Positions 32,103 through 40,388 of a stretch of DNA of 64,000 nucleotides are shown here, in pieces; the first letter of the stretch is position 1; each line of letters opens with the position of its first letter. The stretch is from Promicromonospora sukumoe 327MFSha3.1 (GTDB lineage: Bacteria; Actinomycetota; Actinomycetes; Actinomycetales; Cellulomonadaceae). Under the pieces are notes generated by a model, which made no database searches, was not told where the DNA came from, and worked only from the letters and a program-made list of their open reading frames with translations. The translations under genes and the position numbers were made by a program. The stretch spans positions 1,488,001-1,552,000 of the forward strand of contig NZ_ARQM01000010.1 of NCBI RefSeq assembly GCF_000385135.1, given 5' to 3'.

Positions 32103-33029
32103 ATGACCTCCTTTCCCTCCGGGTTCTTCGACCCGCTCCCACGGATCCTCGTGGCCGACGACTTCGACCACGGCATGAGCGGGTGGCTGGACCTGCGCCC
32201 GAACTTCGTGGCCCCCGGGTTCCGCGAGCACTCCTCCGACATCGACCTGATCCACTGGGGTCCGACGATGCTCAGCTCCGCGACCTTCGCCTTCGGCGGC
32301 ACGCACGGCTCCGCGAGCGGCACCTACTCCCTGAAGATCTCCAGCCGCGCCGCCGCGGCCCCGGCCGACCAGCCCCCGGCCGCCGGCTCGATGGGCCTGG
32401 CGATCAAGCGGCTCGCCGTCCCCGGCGACGCACGGCGGCTGCGGATCGAGGCCCTGCTCGCGTACAAGGTCGAGCAGGACCGCCCCGGCCTCGGCGTCGA
32501 CGACCTGCGGGCGTTCGGCATGTTCGTCGACCTGCAGGACGACGAGCACCGCTACATGCCCGGCGTCCGCTACGTGAACGCCGTCGGCGGCGAGGCCGTG
32601 CGGCGCTGGCAGTACTACAGCCCCACCGACGCCACCGACGAGGAGTGGAGCTACGGCGCCGACGGCTGGCACAAGGCCGGCGTCGACCCGCAGTGGTTCG
32701 GCGAGCGCGGCCCCGACGGGTCCACGGTCGCCACGACCTGGTTCGAGGACGGCGAGCAGCACCTGATCTACAACGAGTCGGACGACAAGCTGAACTGGAC
32801 CCCGTTCTCGCTGACCGTCGACCTCGTGAACCGCTCCTACGAGGAGTTCCGCGTGGGCGGGCGCAGCTTCCGCTTCCCGGACGGCGCCCACCCCACCCTG
32901 GCCCCCGCGTACAACGACATCGAGGGCCTGCTCAACCCGGTGTTCTTCGTCGAGGCCGACACCGACCGGCGCGTCTCCCTGTTCCTCGACTCCGTGCTGA
33001 TCTCGGTCGAGCGGGGGGAGGCGGCGTGA
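32103..33029 (+). CDS. DUF6772-like jelly-roll protein of unknown function
   Basis: This 308-residue protein has no signal peptide. It begins DPLPRILVADDFDHGMSGWLDL and contains beta-rich stretches such as SGTYSLKIS, MGLAIKRLA, AYKVEQDRPGLGV, FGMFVDLQDDEHRYMPGVRYVNA, and many Trp/Tyr residues, suggesting a concanavalin-like beta-sandwich. I believe it resembles the family DUF6772, but this is recollection. The ATG at 32103 and the ATG at 32070 are both possible; neither has a good ribosome site. It is coupled (GTGA) to a small protein gene, then an MHS symporter and a LacI regulator, so it probably takes part in use of an imported sugar or sugar acid. Confidence 0.75.
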   Translation: MTSFPSGFFDPLPRILVADDFDHGMSGWLDLRPNFVAPGFREHSSDIDLIHWGPTMLSSATFAFGGTHGSASGTYSLKISSRAAAAPADQPPAAGSMGLAIKRLAVPGDARRLRIEALLAYKVEQDRPGLGVDDLRAFGMFVDLQDDEHRYMPGVRYVNAVGGEAVRRWQYYSPTDATDEEWSYGADGWHKAGVDPQWFGERGPDGSTVATTWFEDGEQHLIYNESDDKLNWTPFSLTVDLVNRSYEEFRVGGRSFRFPDGAHPTLAPAYNDIEGLLNPVFFVEADTDRRVSLFLDSVLISVERGEAA

Positions 33030-33358
33030 AGACCTTCTACACCTCCGTGGTCGAGCTCCGGCAGCCCTTCGACCACGCGATCGAGACCCACCCGTACGAG
33101 TGCGGCTGGGCCGACGAGGCCATCTTCTTCGTCGAGCTGCACGACCCCGAGCCCGGCACCGCCGTCGAGCTCCGGGTCCAGGTCAGCCCCGACGGCATCC
33201 GCTGGATCGACGAGGGCACCGTCCTCACCACCACCAGCACCACGTTCGCCCGTGTCAGCCACTTCGGAGGATTCCTCCGCCTGGCCGGGACCGCACGGCA
33301 GGCCGACGGCGGGGCGGCGTCCGCCACCGTGTCGGTGCGCCTCGCACTGAAGGGTTAG
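33026..33358 (+). CDS. Small beta-rich protein coupled to the DUF6772-like gene
   Basis: This 110-residue protein has no signal and no catalytic motif I recognise. It contains ATHPYECGWADEAIFFVELHD-type beta stretches (given in part) with Cys and Trp, then ELRVQVSPDGIRWIDEGT and repeated Thr, then FARVSHFGGFLRLAG, which reads like a discoidin or jelly-roll half. Its GTG overlaps the stop of the preceding gene (GTGA), so the two are made together and may form a complex. An AGAAAGGAAACG ribosome site for the next gene begins inside its stop region. The function is unknown. Confidence 0.8.
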   Translation: MKTFYTSVVELRQPFDHAIETHPYECGWADEAIFFVELHDPEPGTAVELRVQVSPDGIRWIDEGTVLTTTSTTFARVSHFGGFLRLAGTARQADGGAASATVSVRLALKG

Positions 33359-33368
33359 AAAGGAAACG

Positions 33369-34652
33369 ATGACGTTCCGGATCAACAAGGCCACCGTCGG
33401 TGCCACCGTGGGCACCGCACTGGAGTGGTACGACTTCTCCCTCTACGGCACCGCCAGCGCGCTGGTGTTCCCCGCCGTGTTCTTTCCGTCCCAGGACCCG
33501 GTGCTCGCGACCCTCGCGTCGTTCGCCACGTTCGCCGTCGGGTTCTTCGCGCGGCCGGTCGGCGGGCTCATCATCGGCCACCTCGGCGACAGGTACGGCC
33601 GACGGCAGATGCTCTTCCTCACCCTCGTGCTCATGGGCGTCTCCTCGACCCTGATCGGGCTGGTGCCCAGCCACGCGAGCATCGGCGTCGCCGCGCCCGT
33701 GCTGCTCGTCGTGCTCCGCGTGGTGCAGGGCTTCGGCGCCGGGGGCGAGTACGCCGGCGCGACGCTGCTCGCCGCCGAGCACTCCCACGACGGCGCTCGC
33801 GGGCTCAACGCCGCGATCCCCGGCGCGGGCAACGCCGTCGGCGCCCTGCTGGCCACGGGCGTGCTGACCCTGCTGAGCACCACGCTCTCCGAGGCCGCGT
33901 TCCTGTCCTGGGGCTGGCGCGTCGCGTTCCTGCTCAGCATCGCCGTGAGCATCACCGGCGTCCTCATCCGGCTGCGGGTGGCGGAGAGCCCGGAGTACGA
34001 GCGCACCAAGGCGCAGGGCCACGTGCCGCGGGTGGCCATCGGCGAGCTGTTCCGCACCGCCGGGCGCAAGATCCCGTTCGCGATGCTCGCGAGCATCGGC
34101 CCGAACGTGGCCAGCTACCTGCCGTCGGTCTACGCCCTGACGTACCTGACCGCGACGGTGGGCGCGCCCGCGTGGATCGGCCTGACCGGCATCCTGATCG
34201 GCAACCTGCTCAAGCTCGTGACGATCCCGCTGGCCGGATGGATCTCCGACCGGGTCGGACGGCGCCCGGTGTTCCTGGCCGGCGCGCTCGGCGCGGTGGC
34301 GCTGATCTACCCGTTCTTCTTCCTGCTCGACACGGGCACCCCCGTGCTCGTCTGGATCGCCCTGGTGCTGCTCTTCACGTTCTGCAACGACGCGATGCTG
34401 GCGGCCCAGTCGGGGTTCATGTCGGAGCTGTTCGACGTGCGCCACCGCTACACCGGCGTCACGTTCAGCCGCGAGATCACCGGGGCCCTCGTTGGGGGCA
34501 CGCTGCCGTTCGTCGCGGCCTGGCTGACGGCGGCGGCCGGAGGCGGGTCGTGGTTGGTGGCGCTGTACTGCGCCGTCCTGTGCGCGCTCGCGGCGCTCGG
34601 CATGTTCCTGCTCCCGGAGACGCGGGTGGTCGCGCGGCCGGTGCGGGTCTGA
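33369..34652 (+). CDS. MHS-family MFS transporter (metabolite:H+ symporter)
   Basis: This 427-residue membrane protein has twelve predicted helices and the signature loop RYGRRQM after helix 2, with ALEWYDFSLYGTASAL in helix 1, which is typical of the MHS subfamily (shikimate, citrate, proline and betaine carriers). The second half has a matching SDRVGRRPV loop. It carries its substrate with protons. Its ATG has AAAGGAAACG upstream and it follows the small beta-rich gene by ten bases. It is the likely importer of whatever the upstream DUF6772-like protein acts on; the substrate is unknown. Confidence 0.92.
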   Translation: MTFRINKATVGATVGTALEWYDFSLYGTASALVFPAVFFPSQDPVLATLASFATFAVGFFARPVGGLIIGHLGDRYGRRQMLFLTLVLMGVSSTLIGLVPSHASIGVAAPVLLVVLRVVQGFGAGGEYAGATLLAAEHSHDGARGLNAAIPGAGNAVGALLATGVLTLLSTTLSEAAFLSWGWRVAFLLSIAVSITGVLIRLRVAESPEYERTKAQGHVPRVAIGELFRTAGRKIPFAMLASIGPNVASYLPSVYALTYLTATVGAPAWIGLTGILIGNLLKLVTIPLAGWISDRVGRRPVFLAGALGAVALIYPFFFLLDTGTPVLVWIALVLLFTFCNDAMLAAQSGFMSELFDVRHRYTGVTFSREITGALVGGTLPFVAAWLTAAAGGGSWLVALYCAVLCALAALGMFLLPETRVVARPVRV

Positions 34653-34660
34653 CGGCGGCT

Positions 34661-34684
34661 GACCGTGTCTGACCGTGTCTGACC
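34661..34684. repeat. Short tandem repeat GACCGTGTCT
   Basis: GACCGTGTCT is present twice in a row, followed by a partial GACC copy, directly after the MHS transporter stop. It is not long enough to be a known element; it may be simple slippage. Confidence 0.5.
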
Positions 34685-34744
34685 AGCGGGGGAGGGGCGG
34701 TGACCGGTTGGCCGCCGCTCCTCCCCGCCCGGCATAGTGGGCAC

Positions 34745-35884
34745 ATGGACAGCTCGGGGCGGCAGGCGACGGAAGGGCTGCGGACGGCGGCGGGACCTCG
34801 GACTGCGGCGGGGTCGCAGGCGGCGGGGCCTCGGTCGACGGCGGGAGCCGGACCGCGGAGCGGGCCGGTCCGGCTGGCCGACGTCGCCGAGGCCGCCGGG
34901 GTGTCCCGCGCGCTGGCGTCCCGCGTGCTCAACGGCGACCCCGCGGCGCGGGCCGCGGCCGAGACCAAGGCCCGCATCGTCGAGACGGCGGCGCGGCTGG
35001 GCTACGTGCCGAACGTGGCGGCCAAGAGCCTGCGGGGCAACCGCACGGGGCTCATCGGGCTCGTCGTCCACGACCTGTCCAGCCCGATCTACCTGGAGCT
35101 GATGCGCGGGGCGCGCGAGGAGGCCGCCCGCCACAGCTACTTCCTGGTGCTGGGCGACGTCGACGAGCTCCTCGCGGACGAGGACGCCTACCGGATCCTC
35201 ATCAGCGGTCGGCGCGTCGACGGCATCATCATGCAGGGCGGCCACGGCGAGCTCGACCGGCGGGTCGGCGACATCGCGCGGGCACTGCCCACCGTCGTCG
35301 TCAACGCCCCGACCGACGTCGAGCACGAGGGCGCGACCCAGGTGTATCCCGACGAGGTGGCCGCGACGCGCCTGCTCACCGAGCACCTGATCGGGCTGGG
35401 GCACCGGCGGATCGGCCTGGTCTCGGGCCCGCGGCAGTCGATGACCAACCGGCTCCGCGAGGAGGGCATCGTGACGGCGCTGGCCGCGGCGGACCTGGAG
35501 CTCCGGGAGGAGGACCGCGTGCACGGCGAGTGGTCGGCCGACGGCGGACGGGCCGGCGTCGACCAGCTCGTGGACCGCTGGGGAGGGGGCGCCGACCGCC
35601 CGTCGGCCCTGATCGCCGGCAACTCGCTGGTCGGCATCGGCATGCTCGGCGCGCTCGCCCGGCACGACCTGGTGGTCCCGCGCGACCTGTCCGTCGCCGC
35701 CGTGCACGACACGTGGATCAACGAGCACCTCGCGCCGTCGCTGACCGCGGTCAGCCTGCCGCTGCACGAGGTGGGGACGGTGGCGGTGCGGACGCTGCTC
35801 GCCGGGTCGCACGGCGGCCGACACATCCTGTCGGACCCGCCGCCCGTGCTGCATGGCCGGGGGTCGACGGGGGCGGTCGGGTGA
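34745..35884 (+). CDS. LacI-family regulator with N-terminal extension
   Basis: This 379-residue regulator has a 40-residue Ala/Gly/Arg-rich, low-complexity extension before the LacI helix-turn-helix (VRLADVAEAAGVSRALASRVLNGD, about 42-65). The hinge (NVAAKSLRG) and a sugar-binding-like domain follow, with the late STLSLPLHEVG region of the family (AVSLPLHEVGTVAVRTLL here). The downstream start of the binding core shows LIGLVVHDLSSPIYLE. It probably controls the upstream DUF6772-like/MHS operon through the palindrome at 32046-32063. Its stop overlaps the start of a CPBP protease gene (GTGA). No repressor effector is evident. Confidence 0.9.
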   Translation: MDSSGRQATEGLRTAAGPRTAAGSQAAGPRSTAGAGPRSGPVRLADVAEAAGVSRALASRVLNGDPAARAAAETKARIVETAARLGYVPNVAAKSLRGNRTGLIGLVVHDLSSPIYLELMRGAREEAARHSYFLVLGDVDELLADEDAYRILISGRRVDGIIMQGGHGELDRRVGDIARALPTVVVNAPTDVEHEGATQVYPDEVAATRLLTEHLIGLGHRRIGLVSGPRQSMTNRLREEGIVTALAAADLELREEDRVHGEWSADGGRAGVDQLVDRWGGGADRPSALIAGNSLVGIGMLGALARHDLVVPRDLSVAAVHDTWINEHLAPSLTAVSLPLHEVGTVAVRTLLAGSHGGRHILSDPPPVLHGRGSTGAVG

Positions 35885-36801
35885 GGCGGGTGCTGGTGGC
35901 CGACCCCACGAGCTCCGCTCGCTGGGTGCTGCCGGTGCTGCTGCCTGTCGCGGCGGTGGTCGTCGCTCACCTCGTCCTGCACCCCGGCAGCTGGGCCGAC
36001 GTCGCGGGCAGCCTGCTCGTCGGCGCGTCGCACGCCGGAGCGGTCGTGCTCGGCACCGCCGTCGTCGTGCTCGTGCTCCTGGCGGCCGGGATGCTCTTCC
36101 GTGGCAGGCGGGGCGGGGCCGTCCGGGTGCCGGACGGGCGCGTCTTGACTGGGCTCGCCGTGGCGGCCTACCTGGTCCTGCTGACGGCGATGTCCGGCCG
36201 CATCAAGCCGTTGCCGATCTTCGAGGGGCTGGAACGCCACTGGCAGGGCAAGATCCTTGATCTGCTGTGGCTGGCGGTCCTGCTGGGGATCCTCCATCGC
36301 TGGGCACGGGCCGAGGTCGGGCTGCGCTGGCGGCTCGAGCCGGGTTCCGCCCGCCCGGCCCTGATCCTGATCGGGGCGACCTTCGGTCTGTTCGCCGGGC
36401 TCACCGTCCTCTCCGTCGCCCTGGACTGGGTTCCGGTCGAGCCGGTGAGCGCCGAGCAGCTCGCGTACGACGCCACGATCCCCAACCTGACCGAGGAGCT
36501 CATCTGGCGGGGCGTCATGCTTGCCGTGCTCGTCGCCGTGCTCCCCCCGACCCGTGCGGTGCTCGGGGCCCCGGTCGGCTGGGCGGTGGTGATCAGCAGC
36601 GTCGCCTTCGGCGTCGGCCATGCTGTCCTGGTCGACCTGGAGGGGGCGTGGTCCTTCAGCCTGGCCGGAGGGCTCTTCGCCACGGCGATGGGGCTCGTGC
36701 TCGGCTGGGTCTGGAGCCGCACGCGCAGCATCTGGCTGGCGTTCCTGCTGCACTGCGCGCCGGAGGTCGGGGTCGACGTCGGGATGCTTCTCCTGGCGTG
36801 A
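35881..36801 (+). CDS. CPBP-family intramembrane metalloprotease
   Basis: This 306-residue membrane protein has about eight hydrophobic segments. The CPBP motif EELIWRG (Glu205, Glu206, Arg210) is followed by FGVGH and a third region HCAPEVGVD, which supply the metal-binding residues of this intramembrane protease family (CAAX proteases and bacteriocin-processing enzymes). It starts at a GTG overlapping the LacI stop, but the function probably does not belong to the sugar operon; read-through may be incidental. The substrate is unknown. Members of this family often modify membrane peptides or lipoproteins. Confidence 0.85.
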   Translation: MRRVLVADPTSSARWVLPVLLPVAAVVVAHLVLHPGSWADVAGSLLVGASHAGAVVLGTAVVVLVLLAAGMLFRGRRGGAVRVPDGRVLTGLAVAAYLVLLTAMSGRIKPLPIFEGLERHWQGKILDLLWLAVLLGILHRWARAEVGLRWRLEPGSARPALILIGATFGLFAGLTVLSVALDWVPVEPVSAEQLAYDATIPNLTEELIWRGVMLAVLVAVLPPTRAVLGAPVGWAVVISSVAFGVGHAVLVDLEGAWSFSLAGGLFATAMGLVLGWVWSRTRSIWLAFLLHCAPEVGVDVGMLLLA

Positions 36802-36913
36802 GCGGTGCGGGCCGCGATGGCGCGGACGGTCCCGCGGCGGCTGATGTGTGCGATCGGGGCCGGTTACGCGACAGGCAGAAGAACGAGCGGGTGTCAGTGG
36901 CTCCGCATAGGAT

Positions 36914-36927
36914 CGAACAAAGGTCCG
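36914..36927 (+). promoter_or_regulatory. SOS-box-like site upstream of the DUF222-HNH gene
   Basis: CGAAC-AAAG-GTCCG matches the actinobacterial LexA consensus CGAAC-N4-GTTCG at all but one core base, and it is preceded by T as in TCGAAC. It lies about 50 bases upstream of the ATG at 36976. LexA-controlled DUF222-HNH (13E12-type) genes are known from mycobacteria. Confidence 0.55.
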
Positions 36928-36975
36928 CTGCAATGGTGTGGCTGGAGCAGTATTAGGGTCTGGGGAGGTGTTGGC

Positions 36976-39003
36976 ATGGGCAGGCAGTGGTCGGACGGCG
37001 TTGGGGGCTCGGTATCCGCCGTGCGTGAGGATCCGTTCGTGGACGGCACCATGCCTGACGACGCCTGGCTCGCCGCGCTGTACGCCGAGTGCGAGGCGCT
37101 CTTCGGTGACAATGACGGGCGGCATGGGCTGGAGGTGCCGCCGGAGCCGGGATGGTGTGACGCCGTGTCCGGTGGCTTGCCCGACTCTTGTGCGGATTTC
37201 GGGCCGGTGGCGTTGTGGCCGGACGAGGTGCTGCGCGAGGCATTGACCGAAGCGCCTGGGGCCGAGCTGGCACGGGTGGTCAGCGAGGTCACCGGGCTAG
37301 GGGCCGCATCGCGGGTTGGCGCGGACCCCGCGCTCGCCGAGGAACCCGACGTCGAGGGTGGTCGTGGGTCTGTCGCCGTCGCGGAGGGGTTGGCCGCGCT
37401 TGCTGGTCTGTCCGACGACATGTTGGGGGACCTCGCGTCCGCGTGTGCCCGGCTGCAGTCCTGGGCAGCCGGAGTCCAAGCCCATGTCGTAGCGGAGCGG
37501 GCCGCGCGGGAGTCGAGCCCGTTGGCGCATGCCTCGTTGGTCGGGCAGGTCACCGCGGAGCTCGTGGTCACGCAGGCCGAGGGTTCCGAGGTGGTGGTGC
37601 GGGCCGAGTCGGGCGCCGACCACCCCACGGTGATCACCGCGCTGGTCGCTGGGCGGGTCGATGTGAAGAAGGCCCACACCCTGCTCCGGTCGGCCGCGCA
37701 GCTGACGGTGGCCGAGCGGGCCGAGGCGATTGCCCGGTACCTGCCGCAGGCCCCGTTCCGGACGTGGCGTTGGTTGCGGAACAAGATGTTGGCGTTCGCG
37801 AAGGCGAGGCACGGCGCCGAGGAGACCGCCCGAGCCGCGGCACTGGACCGCAACGTCCAGCTGGACCGTGCTGAGAACGACATGGGTTGGTTGTCCGCGT
37901 ACCTGCCGGCGGTGGATGCTGCGGCGGTGTGGGGTGTCGTGGACGACATGGCGCACCAGCTGCGGTACACGGCGGGTGAGGAGCGGACCCTGGGGCAGCT
38001 CCGTGCTGATTGCCTGACGGGGATCGTGACCGGTCGGCTGGTGCCCGGGGACCGGTTCGCGGCGACATGCCGGGCGGAACGGACCACCACGACCACGAGC
38101 ACGGACATGACCACGAGCGCGAGCGTCGGTTCGGGTTCGGGTTCGGGTTCGGGTTCGGGTTCGGGCTCAGGCGGCGGCACCAATGCGGGCACCGACACGG
38201 ACACGAGTGCGACTGCGAACCCCAGCTCCGACACGGATACCGAAGACACCGGCGCTGGCTCAGTCTGCACGTGTGGTGGCCGGGCGCCGGTCGTCCACGA
38301 GACCGTCGTGCGTGTGACGCCCACCCGACCGGTCGTCCGGGTGACCGTGCCGGTGAGCACCCTCCTGGGACTGGATGACATGCCTGGTGAACTGGACGGG
38401 TTCGGCCCGGTCCCCGCCGAGACCGCACGGCTCATTGCCGAGGACGCTACCTGGCAGCGCCTGCTCACTGACCCGGTTACCGGGGTGCTCACCGACTACT
38501 CCACGACGACCTACAAGCCGGGCCGGGTGCTCCGCTCGGCTGTCGAGGCCAGGGACGGGACGTGCACCTTCGTCGGCTGTGACGCGGTGGCGGTGTCGTG
38601 CGACCTGGACCATATCGAGCCGTTCGACCACGACCAGGAAGCCAGTCAGCACGCAGCCGGGAAGGCCGCGCGTGGTCAGACCCGAGCCGACAACCTCCAC
38701 GCGCTCTGCCGACGCCACCACCTGCTCAAGACGCACGCGGGTTGGGGTGTCGTGCGCGACCCGAGCACCGGGATCACGACCTGGACCACGCCGACAGGAC
38801 GGACACACACCCGACCGGCGACGGTCCTGGATACCCGAGTGGACCTGCACCAGGTCGACCCGGGCACCAGTCACGACCTGACCCTGCGTGCCCTGACCGG
38901 ACGCCGGCTGCCTCGGGTCTACGCCACGACTGCACCGGCGACCGACACCGCCGATACCTCCGACCTCATCGCCCCATCTGGACCCGGCGAGCCGCCGTTC
39001 TGA
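36976..39003 (+). CDS. DUF222 / HNH endonuclease domain protein
   Basis: This 675-residue protein has an N-terminal region with acidic and Cys-containing stretches, a DUF222 domain (about 130-360), and a C-terminal HNH nuclease domain (about 520-590). The latter has CTFVGCDAVAVSCDLDHIEPFDH and TRADNLHALCRRHHLLKTH in pieces, giving the HNH His and zinc Cys residues. A simple (Gly-Ser) repeat of seven pairs lies at about 385-400, encoded by a hexamer repeat. GGGGAGGTG precedes the ATG. Such genes are multicopy in actinobacteria, related to mycobacterial REP13E12, and may be mobile or repair-linked. The upstream SOS-box-like site supports damage induction. Confidence 0.9.
   Translation: MGRQWSDGVGGSVSAVREDPFVDGTMPDDAWLAALYAECEALFGDNDGRHGLEVPPEPGWCDAVSGGLPDSCADFGPVALWPDEVLREALTEAPGAELARVVSEVTGLGAASRVGADPALAEEPDVEGGRGSVAVAEGLAALAGLSDDMLGDLASACARLQSWAAGVQAHVVAERAARESSPLAHASLVGQVTAELVVTQAEGSEVVVRAESGADHPTVITALVAGRVDVKKAHTLLRSAAQLTVAERAEAIARYLPQAPFRTWRWLRNKMLAFAKARHGAEETARAAALDRNVQLDRAENDMGWLSAYLPAVDAAAVWGVVDDMAHQLRYTAGEERTLGQLRADCLTGIVTGRLVPGDRFAATCRAERTTTTTSTDMTTSASVGSGSGSGSGSGSGSGGGTNAGTDTDTSATANPSSDTDTEDTGAGSVCTCGGRAPVVHETVVRVTPTRPVVRVTVPVSTLLGLDDMPGELDGFGPVPAETARLIAEDATWQRLLTDPVTGVLTDYSTTTYKPGRVLRSAVEARDGTCTFVGCDAVAVSCDLDHIEPFDHDQEASQHAAGKAARGQTRADNLHALCRRHHLLKTHAGWGVVRDPSTGITTWTTPTGRTHTRPATVLDTRVDLHQVDPGTSHDLTLRALTGRRLPRVYATTAPATDTADTSDLIAPSGPGEPPF
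38128..38168 (+). repeat. In-frame hexanucleotide repeat in the DUF222-HNH gene
   Basis: The hexamer TCGGGT (read GGTTCG) is repeated about six to seven times, encoding alternating Gly and Ser between the DUF222 and HNH domains. Unit length is a multiple of three, so slippage changes linker length without breaking the reading frame. Confidence 0.85.
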
Positions 39004-39493
39004 GTCGGCAGCCGGGCCCGGGAAGCGAGACGACGCATCCGGACGATCGCCACCGCCGTAGAACGGTGCCGGATCGACGCCCGGCCGCGTCGTTCCGCCG
39101 CAGCCCAGTTGTCAGGTTGGTGTCGCGTACCTGTCGCCCTGGTACCGCATGGCTCTCGACGCAGTGCCGCATACCTGTCTACCCCCGGTGCCGCACTGCA
39201 GCCGAACGCATGACGCATGGCTGTCGGCCTGGCGTCGAGGAGGACCCGCGGGTCCTGGTAGGCGCGGTGTGAGCACAGCGTCCGCGCGTCGAAAGGCCGC
39301 CAGGTCTCGCACTCGTTCGGCAATTCTGTCGTTGCCGCGTTGCTGCGTCTTGTCCCCCCGTCCCGCTGTCCCGTCGCGGCCAACCGCCGCCGACCCGACC
39401 CGCGCCGACACCTGTCAACCCACCGGCTTGTGATGCACGCGGCCACGACACATCCGTAGCCTGAGGGCCTGTCCGCACGCGAGGGGGTCGCTG
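39004..39493. other. 490-base stretch with no supported gene
   Basis: Candidate ORFs here lack ribosome sites and convincing codon use. The stretch contains partly repeated phrases (GCGTACCTGTC and GCATACCTGTC; CGCATGGCTCTC and CGCATGGCTGTC) and a lower GC content than its surroundings. I see no tRNA fold. It may hold the HNH gene's 3' region, a degraded element, or an untranslated RNA; none can be chosen. Confidence 0.5.
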
Positions 39494-39634
39494 ATGGCTG
39501 GTCTATGGGGTAGGAAGTCACGCGCGAAGAGCTGGAAGCGCGGCCTGTGGGGAAGCACGACCAAGGGCCGGAGCAAGAACCTGGCCAAGCGGCTGTGGGG
39601 GAGCAGCAAGCGCCGCAAGGGCGGCCTCTGGTGA
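39494..39634 (+). CDS. 46-residue cationic peptide with LWG repeats
   Basis: This short gene is missed by length-limited ORF calling. The ATG at 39494 has a GAGGGGG site about six bases upstream. The product has LWG at residues 4-6, 18-20 and 34-36 and ends in LW at 45-46, so four Leu-Trp units are spaced by 14, 16 and 11 residues. It has 15 Lys/Arg and no Asp/Glu, giving a strong positive charge. There is no signal peptide and no Cys. It may bind membranes or nucleic acids, but no function or family is known to me. The gene lies between the HNH gene and the MerR gene, convergent with the latter. Confidence 0.65.
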   Translation: MAGLWGRKSRAKSWKRGLWGSTTKGRSKNLAKRLWGSSKRRKGGLW

Positions 39635-39644
39635 GGCGCGGTTC

Positions 39645-40388
39645 CTAGGAGTCCTCCGCCACTACCTGCACCTCCGCCCCAGCCTCGCTGAGCTCGTGGG
39701 CCCGCCGCAGCACGTCCAGCTGCGCCGAGCTGTACAGGGCCTGCAGGGCCTGGCCGACGGCGTTCCGCGCCGCCTCGGCCTGGCGGGGTGTCGTGGCCTT
39801 CGGCTCCAGCGTCACCGACCCGTTGGCTCCGACGAACGGCGCCATCCGTTCGGCGAGCACCTGCCGCGTGGCCTCGTCGGCGTCCGCGGGGAGGTCGCGG
39901 AACGCCTCGTCGATCGCCTCGTGGGGGTTGACCGCGAGCACGGCGCGCAGTGCGTCCATGGACTCCGCGGTGAACAGCTGGGCGTAGATCGTCAGGAGCG
40001 CGCGGTCGTTGTCGCGCAACGGCCGCGCGACGTCGTGGAACGTGGCGGGCACGTCCGGCGTCGCGCCGGGTCGGGACAGCGCGGCCAGCTCCTGGCGGAT
40101 GCCCTGGATCCGCTCGACCGTGGCCTCGAGCTCGGCGTCGATCTCCCGGAACACCGAGGGGCGTTCGTCGCCCGCCGTCCCCAGCTCCGCCACCTGGGCC
40201 AGTGACAGGCCCAGGCCGGTCAGCCGCTTGATCTGCAGGAGGCGCGTCAGGTGCCGCACCTCGTACCGCTTGTTGTAGCCGTTGGGCTCACGGTCGGGCT
40301 CGTCGAGCAGACCGACCTGGTGGTAGTACCGCACGGTCTTGACCGTCGTGCCCGACAGCTCGGCCACCTCGCGCGTGCTCCAGCTCAT
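39645..40388 (-). CDS. MerR-family regulator
   Basis: This 247-residue protein has a MerR winged-helix domain (about 1-70: MSWSTREVAELSGTTVKTVRYYHQVGLL in pieces, then NGYNKRYEVRHLTRLLQIKRL), a dimerising helix, and a C-terminal helical domain (about 125-235) that would bind an unknown ligand. Its ATG overlaps the stop of the CPBP protease gene (ATGA). A MerR-type inverted repeat lies upstream of that gene, where distorted promoters are usually controlled. It therefore probably regulates its own operon. Confidence 0.88.
   Translation of the reverse strand: MSWSTREVAELSGTTVKTVRYYHQVGLLDEPDREPNGYNKRYEVRHLTRLLQIKRLTGLGLSLAQVAELGTAGDERPSVFREIDAELEATVERIQGIRQELAALSRPGATPDVPATFHDVARPLRDNDRALLTIYAQLFTAESMDALRAVLAVNPHEAIDEAFRDLPADADEATRQVLAERMAPFVGANGSVTLEPKATTPRQAEAARNAVGQALQALYSSAQLDVLRRAHELSEAGAEVQVVAEDS

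Noticed and set aside
36805-36975. Upstream GTG start for the DUF222-HNH protein
   Set aside because: The ATG at 36976 has a GGGGAGGTG ribosome site and the extra N-terminus has no family character.
38128-38168. CRISPR-like or satellite array
   Set aside because: It is a hexamer repeat coding for a Gly-Ser linker within one gene; unit size and context do not match CRISPR.
39415-39618. Antisense open frame opposite the LWG-peptide gene
   Set aside because: The plus-strand frame has a ribosome site and a regular repeat pattern. The antisense frame has neither.
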